64,000 bases of DNA from Sinorhizobium garamanticum (GCF_029892065.1 NZ_CP120373.1:2673001-2737000); one strand, 5' to 3'; positions 53,302-61,509 are shown, counted from the first letter of the stretch. The notes: generated from the letters alone by a model not told the origin. A program made the numbers and translations.

Positions 53302-55137
53302 CTAGCACGCGACCGCTTCCGTGGCGGCCTCCAGCCAGCGGCGCGTTTCGTCGCTGGCGATGAGCGGCATGAGCTTGTCGCGCGTTTCCGCGTGATAGGC
53401 GTTCAGCCAGGCAAGCTCTTCGTCGGTCAACAGCGAAGGGAGCACGAGGCGCCGGTCGATCGGGCAGTAGGTTAGCGTGTCGAAGCCGAGCATCGGCAGG
53501 TCGCCGCCTTCGATCTCCGAGGCTTCCCGGACGACGACGAGATTTTCGATACGGATGCCGAAGGCGCCCGGACGATAGTAGCCGGGCTCGTTGGAAAGGA
53601 TCATGCCCGGCAGCAGTTCCTGGGTCGAAAGCCGGGCGATGCGCTGCGGTCCCTCATGCACGGAAAGATAGGAGCCGACGCCGTGGCCGGTGCCGTGGGC
53701 ATAGTCGGCGCCCGCCTTCCAGAGTGCGATGCGGGCAAGAGGATCGAGATCGACGCCACGCGAACCTTTGGGAAAGCGCGCCGTGCTGATCGCTATCATG
53801 CCTTTCAGCACCAGCGTGAAGAAGCGCTTCTGCTCTTCCGGAACGGCACCGATCGCGACCGTTCGGGTGATGTCGGTCGTGCCGTTGATGTATTGTGCAC
53901 CGGAATCTATGAGGAACACGGTGCCGGGCTCGATCGTCCGGTCGGTATCCGTCGTCACGCGGTAATGCATGATCGCCGCGTGCGAGCCGGCGCCTGCAAT
54001 CGTGTCGAAAGAAATGTCCTTCAGCGGATTCTGCATGCGCTCGCCGAGGGTCGCGCGCACGGCCTCGAGCCTTTCGGTTGCGGCGATCTCGGTCACGCTG
54101 CCAGGCGCGGTCTGATCGAGCCAGGCGAGGAACTCGACCATGGCGGCGCCGTCCTGCAGGTGCGCGCGGGCCGATCCCTGGATCTCGGCGGCGTTCTTGC
54201 GGGCGCGGGGGAGGCGGGCCGGATCGACTGCGCCGACGACCGAGCCACCCTTCGCGCGGATCAGTTCACCGATGGCGAAGGGCGCGAGGTCTGGGTCGAT
54301 CATGATTGCCGCGCCGGTCGCCGCGAGCGCCGCCAGCCGGTCCTCGAAACTTGCCGGTGCGGTGATCTCGGCAAGCTGGGTCAGATAGGCTTCCTGTTCG
54401 ATGCCGGTCTTGCGCTTGTCGAGGAAGATCTCGGCGCGGCCGTCCGCATGGATGATCGCGCGGGCGAGCGGATGCGGCGTGTGCGGCACGTCATTGCCGC
54501 GAATGTTGAACGTCCATGCAACGGAGGAGGGGTCGGTGAGGACGACGGCGCCCGCCTTTGCCTTTTCGAGGCCGGCGGCAATCGCGGCAATCTTGTCCTT
54601 CGCCAATTGGCCGGCGTGCTCGATCGGCTGGATCGTCACTCGGCCCAGGGGAGCGGCGGGCCGGCCGGTCCAGATTTTGTCGAGCGGGTTGTGATCGAGG
54701 AAAATGAGCGTGCCGTCGACCGCCGCGAGCGCCTTCTGCAGCTTGAGGACCTCGGCGCCGGTATGAAGCCAGGGGTCGATGCCAAGGCGGAAACCCTTCG
54801 GAGCATGGCCCTCCAGCCAGACATGCGGCGGCTCGCCGATAAGGTCGCCGCCCGTGAAGACGCTGCCATCGACCTGCTCCTTGAGTTGGGTCACGTAGCG
54901 TCCATCGACGAAGACGATCGCTTCACGCTGGGTGATAAGCGCGACGCCGGCGGAGCCGGTGAAGCCCGTCAGCCAGGAAAGGCGCTCGGACGAAGCCGGC
55001 ACATACTCGCCCTGGAATTCGTCGGCGCGCGGCACGAGGAAGCCGTCAATGCCAAGGGCCGAGAAAGCGGCGCGCAGAGCGGCGGTGCGCTCCTTGCCAA
55101 ACTGAGGCGTGGAGGTGACTTCGAAGGACTGAAACAT
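53302..55137 (-). CDS. pepP: Xaa-Pro aminopeptidase (M24B, long type)
   Basis: 611 residues, the long three-domain form like eukaryotic APP1, not the 440-residue E. coli PepP. Two creatinase-like N-terminal domains precede a pita-bread metalloprotease domain. Metal ligands: Asp pair in LIDSGAQYINGTTDITRTV, His in YAHGTGHGVGSYLSVHEGP, and two Glu in SNEPGYYRPGAFGIRIENLVVV. It removes N-terminal residues linked to proline, in the cytoplasm. The opening MFQSFEVTSTPQFGKERTAALR is standard for rhizobial members. The symbol is by family; the long type is also named APP. Confidence 0.93.
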   Translation of the reverse strand: MFQSFEVTSTPQFGKERTAALRAAFSALGIDGFLVPRADEFQGEYVPASSERLSWLTGFTGSAGVALITQREAIVFVDGRYVTQLKEQVDGSVFTGGDLIGEPPHVWLEGHAPKGFRLGIDPWLHTGAEVLKLQKALAAVDGTLIFLDHNPLDKIWTGRPAAPLGRVTIQPIEHAGQLAKDKIAAIAAGLEKAKAGAVVLTDPSSVAWTFNIRGNDVPHTPHPLARAIIHADGRAEIFLDKRKTGIEQEAYLTQLAEITAPASFEDRLAALAATGAAIMIDPDLAPFAIGELIRAKGGSVVGAVDPARLPRARKNAAEIQGSARAHLQDGAAMVEFLAWLDQTAPGSVTEIAATERLEAVRATLGERMQNPLKDISFDTIAGAGSHAAIMHYRVTTDTDRTIEPGTVFLIDSGAQYINGTTDITRTVAIGAVPEEQKRFFTLVLKGMIAISTARFPKGSRGVDLDPLARIALWKAGADYAHGTGHGVGSYLSVHEGPQRIARLSTQELLPGMILSNEPGYYRPGAFGIRIENLVVVREASEIEGGDLPMLGFDTLTYCPIDRRLVLPSLLTDEELAWLNAYHAETRDKLMPLIASDETRRWLEAATEAVAC

Positions 55138-55399
55138 GGAATATTTCCGGCAATTTGGCGGAGAACCGCGACTGGGATGATCGTCATGTTAGCGGAAAGG
55201 CCGCTGCCGAGGAAAGAGGCGATATCCGGCCGTGAACAGGCGGAGAGAGGGTGTCTGTCATGCAGGGCATTTGCCCAATCCGCGGACATATGCGTCACAT
55301 GCATGGCACCCATGCTGCAACGCATCTATCTCTATCGGAATAATGGTTTATAAGCGCGCTCAACGAACACGGACGAACATCCGGTGGTTCAAAAAGCTG
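55138..55399. other. Intergenic region between pepP and the small RNA
   Basis: No supported gene. It must contain the pepP promoter (reverse strand) and the small RNA promoter (forward). A TATAAG hexamer at 55349-55354 could be a -10 box, but no matching -35 is clear. Confidence 0.3.
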
Positions 55400-55535
55400 C
55401 GGTTCTGAGAATAGTTGGTCATTCTGTTCTCCTCCTCCCTCAAGGGTGGCCAATTTCAGAACGGTAGACGCCCGCTTGAGCGCTCCTCCTCAGGCTCGCG
55501 GGCACGGGCGATGCCTCTGGCATCGCCTTTGTTTC
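55400..55535 (+). ncRNA. Small RNA with two anti-Shine-Dalgarno loops
   Basis: Three hairpins in a row. (1) GTTCT (55426-55430)/AGAAC (55458-55462) encloses CCTCCTCCC (55431-55439). (2) GCCCGC-tt-GAGC (55470-55481)/GCTC-GCGGGC (55494-55503) has a 12-base loop with CTCCTCCTC. (3) GGCGATGCC (55507-55515)/GGCATCGCC (55519-55527), loop TCT, then TTTGTTT: a Rho-independent end. Known: alphaproteobacterial trans-acting RNAs (alpha-r14 group, 'cuckoo'/CcsR RNAs) carry CCUCCUCCC in hairpin loops and block ribosome sites, usually with Hfq. This is a likely member by architecture. The 5' end is uncertain. No peptide frame fits. Confidence 0.75.
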
Positions 55536-55536
55536 G

Positions 55537-55578
55537 AAAAGGCCGCCCGTCATGATGGACTGGGCGGCCTTTTCTGTT
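55537..55578. terminator. Bidirectional terminator after the small RNA
   Basis: A 12-bp perfect stem AAAAGGCCGCCC (55537-55548)/GGGCGGCCTTTT (55562-55573) with a 13-base loop. It has T-runs on both strands, so it can serve the forward small RNA and any reverse transcript. Confidence 0.88.
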
Positions 55579-55742
55579 TCTGCTTAGCTTGGCAGTGTGT
55601 TCTCTCGATCGGGCGTAGGAAGCTAGCGGAAGCAGTCCGTCCCGCGAACCCCCGAGAATTCAATGTATCGCTTGGTGTGGCCCACGCCCCACGCCAAGCT
55701 TGATGCCCGGCCGCAAGCAAGTGGCATCCGCCCGCCGAGCGC

Positions 55743-56618
55743 CTATTTCTGGAGGTGGATCGTGACCCAGCCGTTGCGCCAGATGGTGCGCACATGTTTT
55801 AGGCGCTGGCCGTTATAGGCGGCGAGCACCTTCCAGCGCTGTTCGGCGAGGATGCCGGAGAGAATGACCGAGCCACCGGGGGCGAGATTGGCGACAAGCT
55901 GCGGCGCCATCTTCATCAGCGGCCGCGCCAGGATGTTGGCGATGACCAGATCGAAGGGGCCATTGGCGCTGAAGGCCGTCGAGTGGAATCCGGGAGCGGT
56001 GGCAAAGGTCATGCCGTTGACGACGCCGTTGCGGCGGGCGTTTTCGCTGGCGACGCGGGTGGCGATCGGATCGATGTCGGTGGCGAGCACCGGCACATGC
56101 AAGAGTTTCCAGGCGGCAATCGCAAGAACGCCGCTTCCCGTTCCGAGGTCGAGGACGTTGCGGACCGGTCGTGTGTGCGCGACGGAGGCGAGCACCTCGA
56201 GGCACCCGGCCGTCGTGCCGTGATGGCCCGTGCCGAAGGCCTGGCCGGCATCGATCTCGATCGCGATCTCGCCGGTCCTGACCTTGTCGCGGTCATGTGA
56301 GCCGTGGACGACGAAGCGTCCGGCGCGCACGGGGGCGAGCCCTTCCAGCGATTTGGCGATCCAGTCGATATCGGGCAGCACTTCCCGTTCAATCGGCAGA
56401 TGGGAGAAATCCGCAGCGAGCCCCTCGGCAAGCCGCACCCTGACGCTCTCCTCCTCGTCCGCCATCATGTAGACCGAGGCTTCCCAGACGTCGCGCTTCT
56501 CGTCGATCTCCATCGTCGCGATGGCATAGTCCTCGTCCTCAAAGATCGTGCTCATGACATCGAGCACGGCCCCGACCTGTTTCTCGGTGCTGGTGACGAA
56601 AAGTCGTATCTCGCTCAA
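55743..56618 (-). CDS. prmA: Ribosomal protein L11 methyltransferase PrmA (TTG start)
   Basis: 291 residues from a TTG at 56616-56618, with AAGGA seven bases upstream; it gives (M)SEIRLFVTSTEKQVGAV, matching the usual PrmA opening. An in-frame TTG at 56639 would add seven residues. The methyltransferase domain has IDAGQAFGTGHHGTTAGCLEVL and LDLGTGSGVLAIAAWKLL (motif I), then LVIANILARPLMKMAP (the NI[L]A/NPPY-like loop). PrmA trimethylates ribosomal protein L11. It faces a repeat at its 5' side. Confidence 0.95.
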   Translation of the reverse strand: MSEIRLFVTSTEKQVGAVLDVMSTIFEDEDYAIATMEIDEKRDVWEASVYMMADEEESVRVRLAEGLAADFSHLPIEREVLPDIDWIAKSLEGLAPVRAGRFVVHGSHDRDKVRTGEIAIEIDAGQAFGTGHHGTTAGCLEVLASVAHTRPVRNVLDLGTGSGVLAIAAWKLLHVPVLATDIDPIATRVASENARRNGVVNGMTFATAPGFHSTAFSANGPFDLVIANILARPLMKMAPQLVANLAPGGSVILSGILAEQRWKVLAAYNGQRLKHVRTIWRNGWVTIHLQK

Positions 56619-56687
56619 CGGTCTGTCCTTCGGCTGCAATCGGCCTCGCGGCTATCATGAATGGGGCGGAAACGCAAAGCGCCGGCC

Positions 56688-56792
56688 ACTGCATGTTTCC
56701 TTAAGTCGTAGCCGACGTAAGGGTAAAAACATGCAGCAATTCAAAGTGCCACAGCGTCCTTTGCGCGTCTTATCAGACGCGCGGCGCTGTAG
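56688..56792 (-). repeat. RIME-like dispersed repeat, type A copy 5, inverted
   Basis: The whole element in reverse: CACTGCATGTTTCCTTAAGTCG hairpin with its partner, GCAATTCAAAGTGCCACAGCG, then a GCGCGTCTTATCAGACGCGC hairpin and GCGCTGTAG. It separates prmA and the Sco gene. Confidence 0.72.
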
Positions 56793-56828
56793 GCCGGCGC
56801 TTCCAAGAATGCCAGATGAACTGTTAGC

Positions 56829-57428
56829 TCAGCCCTTGGTCAGGTTATCGAGCTTCTGGATGGCGGTATCCGGGTTCTCGCCGTAGGCGATCGTGCCGCT
56901 GAAGTGCCCATTCGCATCGAGCAAGAACACCGAGGCTGTGTGGTCCATGGTGTAGTCGCCGTCCGGCTTCTTTTCGTCGAGCGGCACCTTCTTGTAGTAG
57001 ACACGGTAGCCCTTGACCATTTCCAGCACCTTGTCCGGCGGTCCGGAAATGCCGGTGACGCGCTTGGAGACGTTGGAGACGTACTGGCCGAGAACCTCCG
57101 GGGTGTCGCGCTCCGGATCGACGGTGATGAAATAGGCCTGCAGCTTGCTGCCGTCGGGATCGACCTTTTCAAGCCAGCCGTTCATCTCGAATAGCGTGGT
57201 CGGGCAGACTTCCGGGCAATGGGTGAAGCCGAAGAAAAGGGCGGTCGGCTTGCCTGTGAACGCCTGTTCAGTGATCGGCTTGCCGTCCTGTGCGACAAGC
57301 GTGAACGGCACGCCGAAGGGGCCGGAGGATGCCTGCTGCCTCGATTGCGTCATGTCGTAGGTGAGCCAGCCGAGGATCGCCACCATGACGAGGATGGCTG
57401 CCCAAAGGACGATGCGTATGGTTTTCAT
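56829..57428 (-). CDS. Sco1/SenC-family copper chaperone
   Basis: 199 residues. One N-terminal membrane helix (TIRIVLWAAILVMVAILGWLTY) anchors a thioredoxin-fold domain in the periplasm. The copper-binding CxxxC is CPEVC (Cys71, Cys75), with His163 in YTMDHTASVFLLD as the third ligand. FFGFTHCPEVCPTTL and FITVDPERDTPEVL are strict family motifs. Sco proteins help build the CuA centre of cytochrome c oxidase or act in thiol control. No oxidase genes are in the window. Confidence 0.95.
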   Translation of the reverse strand: MKTIRIVLWAAILVMVAILGWLTYDMTQSRQQASSGPFGVPFTLVAQDGKPITEQAFTGKPTALFFGFTHCPEVCPTTLFEMNGWLEKVDPDGSKLQAYFITVDPERDTPEVLGQYVSNVSKRVTGISGPPDKVLEMVKGYRVYYKKVPLDEKKPDGDYTMDHTASVFLLDANGHFSGTIAYGENPDTAIQKLDNLTKG

Positions 57429-57536
57429 CTTGCTACCAGTTTGCTGAGCCTTCGTAAGGGCCGTCAGTGAACGTGGCGTTGTGATACCGCGTCACCACCA
57501 GCGGCGCAAAGGGAGAATTGCCGCAGGCGGTTCATG

Positions 57537-57591
57537 CGGCATGCATGCCAAACCGCTTCGCTCTACTCTAACGACACGGCGCTGTAGGGCG
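57537..57591. repeat. Fragment of a RIME-like repeat
   Basis: GGCATGCATGCC palindrome followed by AAACCGCTTCGC...CACGGCGCTGTAGGGCG; only the GCGCTGTAG end is clearly shared with type A repeats. Confidence 0.35.
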
Positions 57592-57750
57592 TCAGAAGCA
57601 CCAGGAAATGCCGGCTTGGGCCAGCGACAGGAAGATGTCGGCGCCGTGGGCGATCCAGCCCTGGAAGGCCAAGAGTGCGACGAGTGCGAACGCGCCCGCA
57701 AGGACTGCGAGGACAAGGGGCGAGAGCGACTTCTTCGTGTCGGTGTGCAT
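57592..57750 (-). CDS. Small membrane protein of unknown function (52 residues)
   Basis: The start at 57750 gives MHTDTKKSLSPLVLAVLAGAFALVALLAFQGWIAHGADIFLSLAQAGISWCF. There is one strong membrane segment (about 10-31), then an amphipathic tail with WIAHGADIF and a final Cys. The ribosome site is poor (CCTCCC lies just before the ATG). An upstream in-frame ATG at 57825 would add 25 residues unlike any signal. Similar small proteins next to sco genes are plausible in rhizobia, but I do not claim a family. Confidence 0.55.
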   Translation of the reverse strand: MHTDTKKSLSPLVLAVLAGAFALVALLAFQGWIAHGADIFLSLAQAGISWCF

Positions 57751-57996
57751 GGGAGGATCATAGCACTCGATGGCGACAAGGAAAGAGGCGCGGACAAACC
57801 GTTCATCCGCAGAGCTGGTAGCCATATTTTAGCAAATGTTTAAGGTCTGTTTGCCAGTGTCGCCGAACGCGGAGAAGTGCATCACTTCGACATGACATGA
57901 GGTCATCCGGTTTTGATCGAGCCCGGCCTTCCGCATCGATCGCAACGGAGGACTTCGCCTGCCGCAGGCGGGTCCATTGCCATGGACTGTCAATCA

Positions 57997-60072
57997 ATGA
58001 ATACCTCTTCATCCGTCGGACGCACCCTCTCGGTCAGCCAACGACTGGCGACGCTTGCAGCCGCCGCCTTCCTCGGCTTCGGCTCGGTGCTCGCCGTCGG
58101 TTTGTACGAGGAGCGGCGCGCGGGAGAGACGCTTGAAAAGGCGATTACTGCTCAGCGCGGCATGAGGACGGTCGAGGAAATGCGGCTTGCCGGTCTTGAG
58201 CTGGTGCTGGCGGCGATGGACACGATCGTCGATCGCGACGCGCGCAAGATCCTGCCCGAACGCGTTGCCCAAATCAAAGCTTCGCTGGCGGCGCTCGACA
58301 GCAGGAAAGCCGATGTCCAGGCGCTGGCGAGTCTCCTCGGCAAGCCGGAAGTCCTTTCCAACTTCGATGCGGATCTTGCCGAACTGCGCAAGGCGGTCGA
58401 GGTGGACCTGAAGGCGCTGGTGGAGGCTGGAGCGCAAGCGGAGGAATTCGCCCGCATCGACGATGCGATCGACGGTGGCGGGGAGCGTCTCGGCATCGCA
58501 CTCGCGCAGTTGAGCGAAGCGGCCGCTGGCCTTGCGTCCGCGCGCATCGCCGAGACGCAAGCCGCATCGACGAACGCATTCATCCTGCAGGCGGCGGCCG
58601 GCCTCGCGGCGATGGCGACCTTGCTGGCGTTGATCTGGTTCCACGGCAATGTATTGCGCCGGGGTATCCTCGGCTTGCGCGACGGCATGCAGCGGATTCA
58701 TTCGGGTGACCTGAACGCCAGCGTGGCTGGACTCGGGCGCGGTGACGAGATCGGCGAGATGGCTCGGTCCGTGGAACTCTTCCGGGCATCGGCGATCGAA
58801 AAACGCTCGCTGGAGCAGAACGCGATGGCGAGCCGCAAGGAAATCGAGGAGGAGCGTCGGCGTCAGGAGGCCGAGCGCGACCAAGCTGTCACCCGCATCA
58901 AGACCGCGGTCGATGCGCTTGGGCGGGCGCTCAACCAGCTTGCCGAGGGCAATCTTGCGGTCGCGATCCGCGAACCTTTCGCAGATGATCTCGATACGCT
59001 GCGCCGCGATTTCAACAACACCGTCGAGCGGTTGAGTCACGTTCTTTCGAGCGTCAAGGAGAACGCCGTTTCGATCGAAGCGAACGGCCGGCAGATGCGC
59101 AGCGCCGCTGACGATCTGGCCCGCCGGACGGAACGGCAGGCGGCGTCGCTCGAGCAGACCTCAGCCGCTCTGGAGGAAATCACCGTTACGGTGAAGACGG
59201 CGACCGAGCGCGCCGAAGAAGCAAGCCGCATGGTCGACGAGACGCGCACCAACGCGGAAGAGTCCGGGCGCATCGTCGGCAAAGCGATCTCAGCGATGGC
59301 GCGCATCGAGGGCGCCTCCAACGAAATCGGCAAGATTATCAACGTCATCGACGAAATCGCCTTCCAGACGAACCTTCTTGCGCTCAATGCGGGTGTCGAG
59401 GCGGCGCGGGCAGGCGAGGCCGGCAAGGGCTTTGCCGTCGTTGCCCAAGAGGTTCGCGAACTGGCCCAGCGGGCGGCTGGCGCGGCGAAGGACATCAAGG
59501 CGCTTGTCACACGATCCGGCAATGAGGTCGGCACGGGCGTGAAGCTGGTGCAGGCGACCGGCGAGGCGCTGGGCCGCATCGGCGCCGACGTCGCACGCAT
59601 CAACGAACATATGAGCTCGATCGTGATGGCGGCGCGCGAGCAATCGACCGGGCTTAACGAAATCAGCACCGCCGTCGGCCAGCTCGATCAGATGACGCAG
59701 CAGAACGCTGCGATGGTCGAGCAGACCAACACTTCGAGCCACACGCTCGCGCAGGACGCCGAGAAGCTCAGCGAACTCGTCGGCCAATTCCGCCACGGGC
59801 AGGTGAGCGAGGCAGCGTTCCGGAAGGCAGCGCCGGCTCCGGCGCAAACCTCCGTCAGGGCCGGCGCCCCGGCCAACGCCCCCGTCCGGGCCAGCACCGC
59901 TGCCCCCGCAAGGCCGGTGTCGCCGCGCAAACCGGCGGCCGCGCAGGCATCCACTCGTGCAGCTCCATCTCCCGCCAAGGCCCTGATGGGCAAGCTGGCG
60001 GGCGCTTTCGGCAACAAGCCGGGCTCCGTACCTTCCGTTACGGCCTCCGGCGACAATTGGGAAGAATTCTGA
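57997..60072 (+). CDS. Methyl-accepting chemotaxis protein with CheR-binding pentapeptide
   Basis: 691 residues from 57997 (57982 is an alternative start). There are two membrane helices, about 15-37 and 198-218, around a mostly helical periplasmic sensor domain of about 160 residues. A HAMP domain follows (LRDGMQRIHSGDLNASV), then a second HAMP-like part (GRALNQLAEGNLAVAI), and the signalling hairpin EIGKIINVIDEIAFQTNLLALNAGVEAARAGEAGKGFAVVAQEVRELAQRAA. The final 70 residues are an Ala/Pro-rich tether ending DNWEEF, the NWE(E/T)F-type pentapeptide that binds CheR and CheB. Gene pair with cheW; resembles S. meliloti McpE. The ligand is not known. Confidence 0.93.
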   Translation: MNTSSSVGRTLSVSQRLATLAAAAFLGFGSVLAVGLYEERRAGETLEKAITAQRGMRTVEEMRLAGLELVLAAMDTIVDRDARKILPERVAQIKASLAALDSRKADVQALASLLGKPEVLSNFDADLAELRKAVEVDLKALVEAGAQAEEFARIDDAIDGGGERLGIALAQLSEAAAGLASARIAETQAASTNAFILQAAAGLAAMATLLALIWFHGNVLRRGILGLRDGMQRIHSGDLNASVAGLGRGDEIGEMARSVELFRASAIEKRSLEQNAMASRKEIEEERRRQEAERDQAVTRIKTAVDALGRALNQLAEGNLAVAIREPFADDLDTLRRDFNNTVERLSHVLSSVKENAVSIEANGRQMRSAADDLARRTERQAASLEQTSAALEEITVTVKTATERAEEASRMVDETRTNAEESGRIVGKAISAMARIEGASNEIGKIINVIDEIAFQTNLLALNAGVEAARAGEAGKGFAVVAQEVRELAQRAAGAAKDIKALVTRSGNEVGTGVKLVQATGEALGRIGADVARINEHMSSIVMAAREQSTGLNEISTAVGQLDQMTQQNAAMVEQTNTSSHTLAQDAEKLSELVGQFRHGQVSEAAFRKAAPAPAQTSVRAGAPANAPVRASTAAPARPVSPRKPAAAQASTRAAPSPAKALMGKLAGAFGNKPGSVPSVTASGDNWEEF

Positions 60073-60074
60073 TC

Positions 60075-60539
60075 ATGAGCAACGCTATCAAACAGTCCGG
60101 CGCCTATCTCGAAATCGTCTCCTTCCATCTCGGGGACCAGGAGTTCTGCATCGACATCATGGCGATCCGCGAAATTCGCGGCTGGGCGCCGGTGACGCCG
60201 ATGCCCCATACGCCGCCTTATGTGCTTGGCCTCATCAACCTGCGCGGCGCCGTGATCCCGGTGATCGACATGGCTTGCCGCCTCGGCATGAAGATGACCG
60301 AGCCATCCGAACGCTCGGCAATCATCGTCACCGATATCAACGGCAAGCTTGTCGGCCTCCTAGTCGAGCAGGTCTCCGACATGATGACGATCCGCAGCGA
60401 GGACCTACAGCCCGCGCCGGAGATCATTCCGGAGGCACAGCGCGCCTTCTGCCGCGGGATCGTGGCGCTTGAAAAGACGATGGTCTGCTTCCTCAATCTC
60501 GATACCGTCATCGCCGACGAGCTGGCGCAGGCGGCATAG
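60075..60539 (+). CDS. cheW: Chemotaxis coupling protein CheW
   Basis: 154 residues, two small SH3-like subdomains. It starts 2 bases after the chemoreceptor stop. EIVSFHLGDQEFCIDIMAIREIRGW, VLGLINLRGAVIPVIDMACRLGM and VGLLVEQVSDMMTI are standard CheW motifs. CheW couples receptors to the CheA kinase. No CheA, CheY or other chemotaxis genes are nearby, so this pair serves as an outlying receptor module. Confidence 0.95.
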   Translation: MSNAIKQSGAYLEIVSFHLGDQEFCIDIMAIREIRGWAPVTPMPHTPPYVLGLINLRGAVIPVIDMACRLGMKMTEPSERSAIIVTDINGKLVGLLVEQVSDMMTIRSEDLQPAPEIIPEAQRAFCRGIVALEKTMVCFLNLDTVIADELAQAA

Positions 60540-60567
60540 CCCAAATGCAGGCACTGATCTTCTGAGC

Positions 60568-60593
60568 AAAGGGCCCGCTTCGGCGGGCCTTTT
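60568..60593 (+). terminator. Rho-independent terminator after cheW
   Basis: Stem GGCCCGC (60572-60578)/GCGGGCC (60583-60589), loop TTCG, flanked by AAAG and TTTT. Confidence 0.9.
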
Positions 60594-60683
60594 CGCATGA
60601 CGACGATCCAGATTGGCCGCGGTTTCCGCCGGGCGCTTCAAAGTTCGATGGTCAAAAGGTGCCTGATAGTCAGTCGCTTTCCA

Positions 60684-60708
60684 GGAACACGAGCGCGGCG
60701 GAGGCGTT
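60684..60708 (+). promoter_or_regulatory. ECF (RpoE2/EcfG-type) promoter of the first DYY gene
   Basis: GGAAC (60684-60688), 16 bases, CGTT (60705-60708). This fits the consensus of the alphaproteobacterial general stress sigma factor EcfG/RpoE2 (GGAAC, 16-17 bases, CGTT). The same order and spacing is before the second paralogue. Confidence 0.7.
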
Positions 60709-60752
60709 ATACGAAAACAGCATGGTTACGACCCCTATGCTGGAAAACCACG

Positions 60753-60775
60753 GCATCCCTCGGGAGGCGGGATGC
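60753..60775 (+). promoter_or_regulatory. Leader hairpin with GGAGG in its loop, first copy
   Basis: Stem GCATCCC (60753-60759)/GGGATGC (60769-60775), loop TCGGGAGGC. It lies 24 bases before the start codon of the first DYY gene and upstream of the true ribosome site AGGAGC. A matching hairpin is at 61461-61488. Confidence 0.6.
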
Positions 60776-60799
60776 TGCTACGGATACAGGAGCAATGCC

Positions 60800-61135
60800 A
60801 TGAGAGTTTCCATGAGAACGTCTTTCGCCGCATTCATCCTCTCATCTGCCCTTGCGGGAGCTGCGGGTTCGGCCCTTGCCGACAGCTACTATCAGGGCAT
60901 CGATCCGCACAATCCTCCCGGGACTCAGAACAGAGGAACGATGTTAGTACCCATGCAAGGAGGCCCCAACTACGTCGATGAAATGCCCACGGGTAGCATC
61001 TACGTCGATCCCATGGCGACAGGTAGCGTCAGTGGAGCCCCCGCTCGCGTGCGTGAGCAGTATCGGAACGAATACCACGGTGGCGGTGAAGGCGACTACT
61101 ACCAGGGTATCTTGCCCCCGGCACCGGTTCCCTGA
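60800..61135 (+). CDS. Small exported protein, DYY family member 1
   Basis: 111 residues. The start at 60800 follows CAGGAGCAATGCC and opens with a signal peptide, MRVSMRTSFAAFILSSALAGAAGSALA. The mature part begins DSYYQGIDPHNPPGTQN, has VDEMPTGSIYVDP in the middle, and ends GEGDYYQGILPPAPVP. It is a paralogue of the gene at 61510: starts, middle and ends are conserved and the connecting parts vary. The two ends also resemble each other (D-x-YY-x-GI-x-P). The chain is Pro/Gly/Gln-rich, probably disordered, without Cys. Promoter and leader are shared features too. Function unknown; a stress-induced periplasmic role is inferred from the promoter. Confidence 0.82.
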   Translation: MRVSMRTSFAAFILSSALAGAAGSALADSYYQGIDPHNPPGTQNRGTMLVPMQGGPNYVDEMPTGSIYVDPMATGSVSGAPARVREQYRNEYHGGGEGDYYQGILPPAPVP

Positions 61136-61427
61136 GTAACAGCATAGTCTGGATCTTACCGACATACTTCCAGCACCGGACGACGCGTGATCGGCGTTTT
61201 TTCGTCCTCGCGTTATGAATGCGTGGCCTCGCTGAGGCGAGCGCCACGTCACCGGTGCGTGCTATTGGCGATTACAGATCTCCATCGCCGCTACGCGGGG
61301 AGTGGTTTGTTCTCGACGGTCACGTGCTACGTGCGACAGGGCCGGCGAAAGGGGCGTCAAGTTACAGTTACTTAATGTTCCATCACGGTTGCATGAGTCA
61401 TTCGTGACAAAACGTCACCGCTTGCAA
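61136..61427. other. Spacer between the two DYY paralogues
   Basis: No gene seen in these 292 bases. There is a CACGTGCTACGTG-like near-palindrome at about 61320-61333 and a T-run at 61196-61201. Nothing here is clearly shared with the sequence upstream of the first copy until the promoter at 61428. Confidence 0.35.
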
Positions 61428-61452
61428 GGAACAACTGCTCTCAAAAGGTGTT
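61428..61452 (+). promoter_or_regulatory. ECF (RpoE2/EcfG-type) promoter of the second DYY gene
   Basis: GGAAC (61428-61432), 16 bases, TGTT (61449-61452). It matches the first copy in the -35 box and spacing, with one change in the -10 box. TATGCT follows in both copies at differing distance. Confidence 0.62.
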
Positions 61453-61460
61453 ATGCTTTT

Positions 61461-61488
61461 TCAGCATCCGTTGGAGGCAGGATGCTGA
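61461..61488 (+). promoter_or_regulatory. Leader hairpin with GGAGG in its loop, second copy
   Basis: A perfect 9-bp stem TCAGCATCC (61461-61469)/GGATGCTGA (61480-61488) with loop GTTGGAGGCA. The stem core GCATCC/GGATGC and loop GGAGGC are the same as in the first copy, 21 bases before the start codon. Confidence 0.62.
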
Positions 61489-61509
61489 ATGAACATAGGA
61501 GCTAATGTC

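Noticed and set aside
53656..55353. A 565-codon forward frame opposite pepP
   Set aside because: Antisense to a complete M24 peptidase with all metal ligands.
57913..57996. N-terminal extension of the chemoreceptor to 57913
   Set aside because: No ribosome site at 57913, and the added residues are not like a signal or membrane segment; later ATGs at 57982 or 57997 fit better.
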